This document shows, one piece after another, positions 52,787 through 60,523 of a stretch of DNA of 64,000 bases; position 1 is the first letter of the stretch, and each line of letters begins with the position of its first letter. The notes beneath the pieces were generated by a model. That model searched no databases and was not told the DNA's origin. It saw only the letters and a program-made list of their open reading frames with translations. The stretch is from Actinomycetaceae bacterium (GTDB lineage: Bacteria > Actinomycetota > Actinomycetes > Actinomycetales > Actinomycetaceae): contig JAUNAP010000007.1 of the NCBI GenBank assembly GCA_030527545.1, positions 1 to 64,000 on the forward strand, given 5' to 3'. Both the position numbers and the translations under genes were made by a program.

Positions 52787-53997
52787 GGCTTCACGTCCAC
52801 ACGGACGGCTTTTCCCTCTGCGATTGTGTCGTCGCCGGAGATCGCGCAGTTGCCTGTGGCGCACCCGAGGACATCGACGGGGGTGGAGTGAAAGGTTGAA
52901 CCCTGGGCGAGGAGCACACTGGTCGTGCCGCTCTTTGCGGTGATGATGGCGCGTTCGGGGACGACGAGGACGTCGGTGAGTGGTGTTGCGAGATCGACGG
53001 TAACGGGCAGGGGAGTGTCGCGGGAAGCTCCGTTCAAACGGTCGGCGTCTTCTGTTGGGATGAAGACCACCGTGGAGGTGGAGGCTTGATCGCTTTCTGC
53101 CCCCGGCTGAGCTGTGGAAGAAATTGACTCGATCGTGAGGGCAACGTCGTTGTCATCAATCGTGGTATGAGCCGTCATGCCGATGGCGAGTGCAGAGGCT
53201 GTGGCCCCGTCAACGCTGGCGACAAGTGCTGGATTGCCTTGTGCAACCACGACGGTTGAGGAATCACCGTCAAGGACCTGTCCGAGGTGAGGGGTGCTTT
53301 CTATAGCGGCTGGTAGATGGGGGATAAACACGATTTCGTTGGGTGAAGCGACGGATGTTGATGCTACAGTCGCCGGTTTATCTGAAGATCCGTTTTCGTC
53401 CCCGTTTACCGGGGGCATCGAGATCTTAGGTGCGGTGACCCCGTGTCGGCGGTAGAGGGCCTCAAGGGCTCGCGTGGTTGCAGGGCCGAAAGCACCGTCT
53501 GCTCGTAGCGTGTAGCCAGCCCGTTGCAGTCCCTTCTGGAGGGCTGTGACGTCGCTGCCGCGGTCGCCCGGGCGGAGGTCACGCCAGAGGGGAACATCGC
53601 CACTCAAGGCGATGATAGGCCTATCGTTGATCCAGGTGAGCGCTCCGCCGGGAATGAGTTGCTGCCCCGCGGGTGTACCCTCACGGCTGACGACGGCGCG
53701 ATCATCGGGCACAGGCAGATGGACTGTGTGGGAGGAAGAGGCGCGCAAAGAGGCGCCAACAGTACGTGTGTCGCGCAGATCGCCGCGGGTGATGGCAACG
53801 GTAATCGGCGCGGCCTCTGGAGCCTTTTGAGAGGCCTCGCGTTGGGCGGGGGATTGAACGTTCCAGGCGATAGCCCACGTGGCTGCGATGGCGATGACGA
53901 GAGTGGCCGCCATCGCGGAAAGAGCTACCGCCGGACGTTTGAAGAGCGGAAGCGGGGTTTTATCCGCGTTCTGCGATGATCTTTCGAGCAGCTTCAA
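52783..53997 (-). CDS. Membrane-fusion (MacA/HlyD-like) protein with peptidoglycan-binding domain
   Basis: A 404-residue membrane-anchored protein: one N-terminal segment (AVALSAMAATLVIAIAATWA), then a beta-barrel region, a PG_binding_1 domain (LRPGDRGSDVTALQKGLQRA, DGAFGPATTRALEALYRRHG, about 140-190) and a C-terminal MacA-like part. It probably links the exporter to the wall. Its likely TTG start at 53997 lies 38 bases inside the upstream lipoprotein gene, which suggests coupling; the start is uncertain. Confidence 0.78.
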   Translation of the reverse strand: MKLLERSSQNADKTPLPLFKRPAVALSAMAATLVIAIAATWAIAWNVQSPAQREASQKAPEAAPITVAITRGDLRDTRTVGASLRASSSHTVHLPVPDDRAVVSREGTPAGQQLIPGGALTWINDRPIIALSGDVPLWRDLRPGDRGSDVTALQKGLQRAGYTLRADGAFGPATTRALEALYRRHGVTAPKISMPPVNGDENGSSDKPATVASTSVASPNEIVFIPHLPAAIESTPHLGQVLDGDSSTVVVAQGNPALVASVDGATASALAIGMTAHTTIDDNDVALTIESISSTAQPGAESDQASTSTVVFIPTEDADRLNGASRDTPLPVTVDLATPLTDVLVVPERAIITAKSGTTSVLLAQGSTFHSTPVDVLGCATGNCAISGDDTIAEGKAVRVDVKP

Positions 53998-54811
53998 GAG
54001 ATTTCCGATTTCTCTCTAACAACGGTGCGAGCTCCGTGGCGTGTTCGGCGACGGCCTTCTCCTGAGCTGCGAACTCGGCATCGTAGAGCGCCTGAGAATA
54101 TCCTGAGGATTCGCGACACTCGGCATCAGCGGTCGCGATCCGTATCTCCTCGGCGGAGGCCGACGGAGAGTCCCAGCTCGACGCCGTCTCGAGACCGAAC
54201 GTGTTGTGTAGGACCTCGCCGGGCATTTTATCGGGGGTGTCCGGTAAAGCTGGTATGCCGAGTGGCATCATGCACTCGCGCCACCGCTGAGTAGCAGCTA
54301 CTACGGTTTTGTTCTTCTCGGGCGCGAGATTCCAAGCAATCTCCTGGGCCGTCTTGTTGGAGAACTCTTCCCAGTCAATGCCGGCGTCAGCGACAAGCGC
54401 TTCACACTTGTCTGCAGCCTGAATGTACTCGGACCCGGTTGGTTCCTGCCGCTCTTGGAGTTCTTTCTCGGAGATGCGTTGACTGCGTGGCTCATGATAG
54501 CCGAAGGATCTAGCGATATCTGGATTGAAGAGCCGTCTACCGACCTCATTCCGCGTGGCCTTCGTCGGGGCATTCTCGTTATAAGGCACGACGGGATATT
54601 CGAATCCGGCGTTCTTGAGGCAGTCTGCACGGACAAGATCAGACGCATAACCGAGAAGCGAGATTGGCGGGTCCTGATAGGGGTCAAGCGGCAACGCCCA
54701 GGTGGAGATGTCCTTCTTGACGATATCGGGGGCAGCCTCCTGACTGCTGCCGCACGCGGTGAGCGTGAGACAGCAGCCGAGGAGAATGCTGAAGACTGAA
54801 GCGATGCGCAT
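53960..54811 (-). CDS. Lipoprotein of the exporter operon, unknown function
   Basis: A 283-residue lipoprotein with signal peptide and lipobox (LTLTAC, Cys20). The mature part is polar, with conserved-looking Trp/Cys blocks (DCLKNAGFEYPVVPYNEN, QRWRECMMPLGIP, DAECRESSGYSQ), a pattern I recognise from actinobacterial lipoproteins beside MacB-type exporters but cannot name. ATG 54811 lies 5 bases after the I36-like gene. Base use is more A/T-rich than in flanking genes. Confidence 0.7.
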   Translation of the reverse strand: MRIASVFSILLGCCLTLTACGSSQEAAPDIVKKDISTWALPLDPYQDPPISLLGYASDLVRADCLKNAGFEYPVVPYNENAPTKATRNEVGRRLFNPDIARSFGYHEPRSQRISEKELQERQEPTGSEYIQAADKCEALVADAGIDWEEFSNKTAQEIAWNLAPEKNKTVVAATQRWRECMMPLGIPALPDTPDKMPGEVLHNTFGLETASSWDSPSASAEEIRIATADAECRESSGYSQALYDAEFAAQEKAVAEHATELAPLLERNRKSLEAARKIIAERG

Positions 54812-54816
54812 GGAAT

Positions 54817-55257
54817 CTAGCCGACGTTCGGCGACCAGTTCATATAGTATCCGGAAGAGATTGTGTCGTTCCAAGTGGCTGTTTGTAGGGCGAGATTCCA
54901 GTAGTATTCTCCCTTGTTAACCTTCCATGATGGTCCAGATCCGTTAGCCCCTTTGAAGAGGTAAACATTGGAGTAAGGCGGGCGTGCTTGACCGTTGTTG
55001 AAGAAGGAAGTAGCTGAGTCGTTTGCCGAGTAGTTCGTCCCCTTGTACTTCCATTGTCCGAGGTTTGGGATGTAGCGCTGGAAACTGACGTGCGCAGCAC
55101 CATTGCCGTTCGTCTCCGCACTAGTGTCGCGCCACAGACATGTCGCACCGTTGGGGCAGTGTCCCTTGGCGGCATGCGCTGGGGGGCTGGTCAGCAGCGT
55201 TGATGTAACTACGGCAAGTCCAGCGACTGCGGCGACGAGATATTTGGTAGCTTTCAT
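54817..55257 (-). CDS. Exported I36-like small protein
   Basis: A 146-residue secreted protein: signal peptide to AHA|A (about residue 29), then CPNGATCLWRD (Cys34, Cys40), the hallmark of peptidase-inhibitor family I36 (SMPI-like beta-gamma-crystallin fold), and aromatic-rich repeats. Related actinobacterial proteins are annotated as inhibitors, but some are simply small exported crystallin-fold proteins. AAAGGAGA precedes the ATG. It is first in the operon with lipoprotein, membrane-fusion and MacB-like genes, so it may be the cargo, a secreted effector or an inhibitor working with them. The DNA is notably lower in GC. The 230-base gap upstream is AT-rich and should hold the promoter. Confidence 0.75.
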   Translation of the reverse strand: MKATKYLVAAVAGLAVVTSTLLTSPPAHAAKGHCPNGATCLWRDTSAETNGNGAAHVSFQRYIPNLGQWKYKGTNYSANDSATSFFNNGQARPPYSNVYLFKGANGSGPSWKVNKGEYYWNLALQTATWNDTISSGYYMNWSPNVG

Positions 55258-55489
55258 GATGTCTCCTTTAGGGGGGTGGATGTTGCGAGACTCAGTCTAC
55301 TGGATTGCCGCGAAGAAAGGAAGAGATAGCGAAAAGAAGTCTTCACTCACGTATGTGTCTTTCTGTTAGGCGAGGTCAGAAAGCATTTGTCGAGGCGACA
55401 TGAGAAAAATGAGAGAGTAGGGATATTGTTCGCGTCGTGATGACGTATGGGATTCACCGATCAACTAATGAGATTGTCCGCTAGCGACC

Positions 55490-56014
55490 TCATCGCGCAA
55501 TGGAGCATCGGTGCCACACTACAACGCCTGCTCCATCGCGATGGCTGGGGGCATTATAGGTTTCCTCGCGCATGAGGCCCGCCTTTTCTAGGACTCTGCC
55601 CGACGCGAGATTATCTGCTTCGTGACACGCAACCACGCGGGCAGTCCCCGGCACAGAAAACAGGTAGTCGATGACAGCCCGCGCGGCTTCGGAGGCCAAG
55701 CCCCGCCCCCATCGGGAAGGAGCTAGACAATAGCCGAGCTCGTAGACGCCCTCGCCCAGTCGACGCGCATCAATCGAACCTACCGGCGTGTTTTCCTCGA
55801 CGATCGCCCAGACGAAATTGCCCTGCCCGTAACCTTCCATCCAGCCCGCTATCACCGAGCGAGTGACCTCGACCGACGCATGCGGAGGCCACGATAAGAA
55901 GTAGGTCACACGCGGATCACTTGTCCAGTTGGTATACGCGTCCTCCGCGTCAGCGAGACAAAAGGGCCGCAAGACGAGACGATCGCTCTTTATAACGGGC
56001 ACGAAGCCGGACAT
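55490..56014 (-). CDS. RimJ/RimL-like GNAT acetyltransferase
   Basis: A 174-residue GNAT protein: SDRLVLRPFCLADAEDAYTN at the N terminus as in ribosomal-protein acetyltransferases, the beta4 region VYELGYCLAPSRWGRGLASE with the acetyl-CoA loop, and NLASGRVLEKAGLMREET. ATG 56014 is behind GAGGAG. Substrate unknown. Confidence 0.82.
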   Translation of the reverse strand: MSGFVPVIKSDRLVLRPFCLADAEDAYTNWTSDPRVTYFLSWPPHASVEVTRSVIAGWMEGYGQGNFVWAIVEENTPVGSIDARRLGEGVYELGYCLAPSRWGRGLASEAARAVIDYLFSVPGTARVVACHEADNLASGRVLEKAGLMREETYNAPSHRDGAGVVVWHRCSIAR

Positions 56015-56041
56015 GACAATTCTCCTCACCCCATACAAAGC

Positions 56042-56069
56042 GTGCCCCCCGGCAGAGACCGGGGGGCAC
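56042..56069 (-). terminator. Terminator after the MsmK-type ATPase gene
   Basis: A perfect 11-bp stem (56042-56052 with 56059-56069) with a 6-base loop, 26 bases beyond the stop in the direction of transcription. Confidence 0.75.
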
Positions 56070-56094
56070 AAGAACGACAGAAATGTGACTGCGA

Positions 56095-57222
<1,128 letters not shown>

Positions 57223-57348
57223 GAATGTGTTGTCTCCTCCACGGGCAGGTACGTGCCCGACGATCCGAGTGGAGTGTCTTAGCAGCTACGTCGATGCCGT
57301 GTCTGCAGTGACACCGGCGCCGGATGGCGCCGTGAGACAACCATAAGC

Positions 57349-57387
57349 ACACTGCGGCGCGAAAGACGATACCCCGCGCCGCAGTGT
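57349..57387 (-). terminator. Terminator after the AGE-family gene
   Basis: A perfect 13-bp stem (57349-57361 with 57375-57387) with a 13-base loop, 11 bases beyond the stop of the leftward gene. Confidence 0.75.
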
Positions 57388-57397
57388 AAGCAACATC

Positions 57398-58708
57398 TCA
57401 CGAAGCGGGCGAGGCCGCCGCCTTCGCGAAGCCCGGGGCGAAATCACCATCGGGCAGGACGAGAGCCTGGTAGGCGTGGTAGATCTCGGGCATGCCCCGC
57501 CACGTCTTCTCCGACAGTTGGTTGTGGCGGTCCAATTCCTCTCGCCAGCGTCCGGGCGCCGCGAGTAGGTACTCGCGCGCGTAATCCCACCAGCGGTTTT
57601 CCTTCGTCTCATAGTCTGAAAGGCTTACGTGGGCCCACTCGGGATTGGCGATTCCGGCGGCAGTCAGCTCGTCGAGTGCGCGACGGGCGACATGAACTGC
57701 GTTGATCGCCTCGCACACCACCCAGTGCATGCGTTCATGCGTGATCGGTGTGCCCTTGAAATCCGTCGTATAGACGAAGCCGTCGGCACCATCGGCGTGC
57801 CACCCGTCGGCCTCGGCCTGAGCGATGAGACGCAGCGGCTCCGTCACCAACCATTCTCCCTGTTCGCCCGCAAGATCGACGAATCCTTCCCTGTGGGCGA
57901 CGATCCCGGCCTGGAGGGCGAGCCTCGCCCACTCGAAGGCGTGTCCCACCGTGGCCCCCCACGGCCTGAACGGATCGGCTGGCTTGTCGCGGTTATAGTC
58001 AGGATCCTGAATCCATTCGGCGGTGTAGTGCTCGGGAATCCGGTGATCGTTGTCCGCCGCCTGGCTCATAGCAAAACGGATGATGCCCAGCGCCCGCTCG
58101 AGATAACGACGCTCGCCGGTGGCATCGAAGGCGGCAAGGAAACACTCCGTCGTGTGCATGTTGGCGTTAATGCCGCGGTAGGCCTCACACGTCGACCAGT
58201 CACGCGGATAGGATTCGCAGGCCCTGCCGACCTCGCCTTCCCACCAGTAGCGGTCGAACAGCTCGACGGCGTCGTCGAAGAGCGCACGTGCCTGGTCGTG
58301 GCCTGCCTGGAGGGCCGAGGCGGCCGCCAGGATGACGAAGGCATGCGAGTACGCCTGCTTGCGGGTGTCGTCGGGGGTGAAGGGGCGCGCATGACCATTG
58401 GCGTCGACGTCGTCAGGCCCCTCGCCCGTCGCGACGGAGGCGAACCAGCCGTCGTAGCGCGGGTCTCGTAGCGAGTGGGTGAGTGCGCGCATCCCGTGAT
58501 CGAGTAGGTCGCGGGCGCCCTCATTACCGCGGATCACCTCGCAGGCGAACACGTGGGTGAAACGGCCGTTGATCCACAACTCGACCCCGTGATCGTCCTG
58601 GTGGACGCCGTCGGCATCGAGATAGCCAAAACCAGTGGGTGTGATGGCGTTGCGGGCGAAGCTCACGAGGGCGTCGCGTTCGGCGTGGCGCCAATCGGGG
58701 GTGACCAT
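57398..58708 (-). CDS. AGE-family sugar epimerase/isomerase (mannose isomerase-like)
   Basis: A 436-residue (alpha/alpha)6-barrel protein of the N-acylglucosamine 2-epimerase/YihS/cellobiose epimerase superfamily. Family residues appear in FTHVFACEVIRG, QAYSHAFVILAASA (catalytic His region near 145), RGINANMHTTECFLAAF (Asn-His), and WGATVGHAFEWARL near 285 with the second catalytic His. Close to an alpha-mannosidase and its LacI regulator, it probably converts released mannose to fructose or glucose. ATG 58708 is behind AAGGAG. A regulator site overlaps its upstream region at 58747. Confidence 0.85.
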   Translation of the reverse strand: MVTPDWRHAERDALVSFARNAITPTGFGYLDADGVHQDDHGVELWINGRFTHVFACEVIRGNEGARDLLDHGMRALTHSLRDPRYDGWFASVATGEGPDDVDANGHARPFTPDDTRKQAYSHAFVILAAASALQAGHDQARALFDDAVELFDRYWWEGEVGRACESYPRDWSTCEAYRGINANMHTTECFLAAFDATGERRYLERALGIIRFAMSQAADNDHRIPEHYTAEWIQDPDYNRDKPADPFRPWGATVGHAFEWARLALQAGIVAHREGFVDLAGEQGEWLVTEPLRLIAQAEADGWHADGADGFVYTTDFKGTPITHERMHWVVCEAINAVHVARRALDELTAAGIANPEWAHVSLSDYETKENRWWDYAREYLLAAPGRWREELDRHNQLSEKTWRGMPEIYHAYQALVLPDGDFAPGFAKAAASPAS

Positions 58709-58746
58709 GACTCTCCTTCGCGTCAGACTGCGGTGGCAACTCCAGT

Positions 58747-58760
58747 CTAAAACGCTTAAG
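58747..58760. promoter_or_regulatory. Candidate LacI operator upstream of the AGE gene
   Basis: CTAAAACGCTTAAG is near-palindromic about a central CG, as usual for LacI-family sites, 38 bases before the gene start. It resembles the site in the alpha-mannosidase promoter at 60452. Confidence 0.45.
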
Positions 58761-58813
58761 CAGCGGCGGGGGAGCATCGAATCCCATCGCGCCCGGGAGT
58801 GTGAGCCAAGTAA

Positions 58814-58865
58814 TAAGAAAGGTTCTTAAATATGGGTTTACCCCTCGCCATCAGGGCGTTAGCGT
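58814..58865 (+). promoter_or_regulatory. Promoter region of the first amphipathic peptide
   Basis: TTTACC (58837-58842), 17 bases, TAGCGT (58860-58865). Just upstream is TAAGAA-AGG-TTCTTA (58814-58828), a perfect 6-bp inverted repeat that could bind a regulator. The implied leader of about 95 bases contains nested hairpin arms (GACGC/GCGTC around GTCGG-AA-CCGAC). Confidence 0.4.
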
Positions 58866-58966
58866 GAAACACGTGGTTGGCGACGACGCGAGTCGGAACC
58901 GACCATCCTGCGTCCACTTCGCCGCAGCCATCCGGCTCGGCGCCAACGCCTACAAGGAGGCACAAC

Positions 58967-59050
58967 ATGGCCATCATCGATTTCATCAAGAAGATCATCG
59001 ACTTCTTCAAGGGGCTCTTCGGCGGCGCCGCCGCTGGTGGTGAGGCCTAA
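58967..59050 (+). CDS. PSM-like amphipathic peptide 1 (27 aa)
   Basis: A 27-residue peptide beginning MAIIDFIKKIIDFFKGLF and ending in a Gly/Ala-rich tail (GGAAAGGEA). AAGGAGG lies 6 bases before the ATG, among the strongest ribosome sites in the window. Hydrophobic residues at 3,4,6,7,10,11,13,14,17,18 fall on one helix face, with Asp5, Lys8, Lys9, Asp12 and Lys15 on the other: a membrane-active alpha helix of net charge near zero. There is no leader or signal peptide, as in phenol-soluble modulins and leaderless bacteriocins. Its core matches peptide 2 (F-x-K-K-I-x-D-F-F-K). Toxin, biofilm surfactant or bacteriocin roles are inference. Confidence 0.75.
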   Translation: MAIIDFIKKIIDFFKGLFGGAAAGGEA

Positions 59051-59167
59051 GCCTCCCGCATCTCAGGCTCCATGGTGGCACCCGCGCCTCGCGTGGGTGC
59101 CGCCGTGTGTTTGACGTCACCCGCGCAGACCTAGGTTCTTTCTTCATCTGGTGTTAATCTTGGTCGT

Positions 59168-59185
59168 GCGCACGGTCCCGTGCGC
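59168..59185 (+). repeat. Perfect palindrome before peptide 2
   Basis: GCGCACGGTCCCGTGCGC is an 8+2+8 inverted repeat lying 15 bases before the ribosome site of peptide 2. As RNA it forms a tight hairpin; as DNA it could be an operator. A weak promoter, TTGACG (59111-59116) and TAGGTT (59132-59137), precedes it. Confidence 0.5.
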
Positions 59186-59214
59186 GGATTTCTCCCGATA
59201 GAAAGGGCACTCAC

Positions 59215-59301
59215 ATGGGTGACATGATCAAGTTCTTCCAGTTCTTCAAGAAGATCGCTGACTTCTTCAAGAAGATCTTCTCGTTCTTCGGCGGCAAGTA
59301 G
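59215..59301 (+). CDS. PSM-like amphipathic peptide 2 (28 aa)
   Basis: A 28-residue peptide beginning MGDMIKFFQFFKKIADFFKK and ending IFSFFGGK. Nine residues are Phe; six Lys against two Asp give net charge about +4. Heptad placement of Phe/Ile again makes an amphipathic helix, closest in look to the cytolytic PSM-alpha3 of Staphylococcus. GAAAGGG lies 7 bases upstream and a strong terminator follows directly. The shared F-x-K-K-I-x-D-F-F-K core with peptide 1 points to duplication of one ancestral gene. No exporter or immunity gene adjoins the pair. Confidence 0.75.
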   Translation: MGDMIKFFQFFKKIADFFKKIFSFFGGK

Positions 59302-59323
59302 TCGCACACCCCCACGGGGGAAC

Positions 59324-59355
59324 GAGCGGCGGGAGCTTTCCCGCCGCTCTTCTTT
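59324..59355 (+). terminator. Terminator after peptide 2
   Basis: GAGCGGCGGGA (59324-59334) pairs perfectly with TCCCGCCGCTC (59339-59349) on a GCTT loop, followed by TTCTTT: a full intrinsic terminator that marks the end of a real transcript of the peptide. Confidence 0.9.
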
Positions 59356-60379
59356 ACCCCGGCACCGGTGCGAGAGGTAGGCGCGTCGTCGTGGCCCTCG
59401 CGATGACCGTCGGCTGAGCGAAGGACTCGACAATGCGTTCGCCGGAATCGAGCGTGCGACGCAGCATCTGACCCGCCTCGACGCCGAGACGCTCCGGGTC
59501 GCGTGACAGCGCCGATACCGCCGGTTGGAGGACCCGACACAGCGGGGAATCCTCCCAGGAAAACACGCCCACCTCCGCTGGGACAGCGATGCCGCGAGCC
59601 CTCAGGTAGGCCAGACCGCCATAGGTGAGCATGTCGTTGTCGTAGATGATCATGTCGACCTCGGGCGATTTTGTGAGGATCGAGCGGGTAATCGCGGCAC
59701 CCGCGTCCTCGGTGTAGTCCGACACGTAGCTGCGTGTGCCGCTCCAGCCGACATCGCGACAGGCGGCTTCGAAAGCGGACCGGCGCACCTGGGTGTGTTC
59801 GAATCCGCGGATGCCCGACACGTAGGCGGGTTGGCGGAAGCCCTGGGCGAAAATGTGGGTGACGATGGTCGCCATCGCCTCGGCATCGGAGAGGACGATG
59901 GCCGAACCGACTCCCGGATCCGAGCCGACGCTCACGCAGGGCACACCTTGAGAAGCAAGGAAATGTGCCCGGGGGTCGTCGCTGCGAATGTCGACGAGGA
60001 TGACGCCGTCGACGCGCCCCAGGCGTGCCCACTCGCGATAGATCTCCTTTTCGTCCTCGCTGCGCTGGGCCATGCGCAAGACGAGAGAAAGCCCGGCCTC
60101 CGATAGAGTCTCGGCGATGCCGCAGGTGAAGGGGAAATAGAAGTTTTCGTCTCTAATCGTGTGCGGCGGACGGGTGATGACCAGGCCCACGTTGCCCGAA
60201 CGGGATGAAGACAGGGCGCGTGCCGCCGGATTGGGCGTCCATCCCATGGCCGTGGCCGTGGCGAGGATGCGGGCTCGCGTCGCTGAAGACACGCCCGGCT
60301 TGTCGTTGAGAGCGAAGCTGACGGCCCCCGGGGATACCCCGGCCGCATCGGCGATGTCGCGGATCGTCAGTCGTTTCAC
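59354..60379 (-). CDS. LacI-family regulator of mannoside genes
   Basis: A 341-residue LacI/GalR repressor: LTIRDIADAAGVSPGAVSFALNDKPGVS at the N terminus, hinge helix with NPAARALSSSRSGNVGLVI, and a sugar-binding domain (GRVDGVILVDIRSDDPRA, GSAIVLSDAEAMATIVTHI, IIYDNDMLTYGGLAYL, VGVFSWEDSPLCRVLQPAVS). It starts at GTG 60379 and diverges from the GH38 gene, whose promoter carries a matching palindrome. Likely inducer mannose or a mannobiose. Confidence 0.87.
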   Translation of the reverse strand: MKRLTIRDIADAAGVSPGAVSFALNDKPGVSSATRARILATATAMGWTPNPAARALSSSRSGNVGLVITRPPHTIRDENFYFPFTCGIAETLSEAGLSLVLRMAQRSEDEKEIYREWARLGRVDGVILVDIRSDDPRAHFLASQGVPCVSVGSDPGVGSAIVLSDAEAMATIVTHIFAQGFRQPAYVSGIRGFEHTQVRRSAFEAACRDVGWSGTRSYVSDYTEDAGAAITRSILTKSPEVDMIIYDNDMLTYGGLAYLRARGIAVPAEVGVFSWEDSPLCRVLQPAVSALSRDPERLGVEAGQMLRRTLDSGERIVESFAQPTVIARATTTRLPLAPVPG

Positions 60380-60441
60380 CCCCGCAGTATCTCACGGACT
60401 TAGCGCCCGGGGATTCGTTTAGTGCACAGACGGTGCGGCGC

Positions 60442-60469
60442 TTGACACGGAACTAATCCGTTTTAGTAT
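60442..60469 (+). promoter_or_regulatory. GH38 promoter with LacI operator
   Basis: TTGACA (60442-60447), 16 bases, TAGTAT (60464-60469). Between and over them lies ACTAATCCGTTTTAGT (60452-60467), an ACTAA/TTAGT inverted repeat around a central CG, placed to block polymerase. Confidence 0.68.
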
Positions 60470-60523
60470 CGTGGGAGGCAAAGGTGACAAACCCAGTGCG
60501 AGGACAGGCGAGGAGGCCACAGC

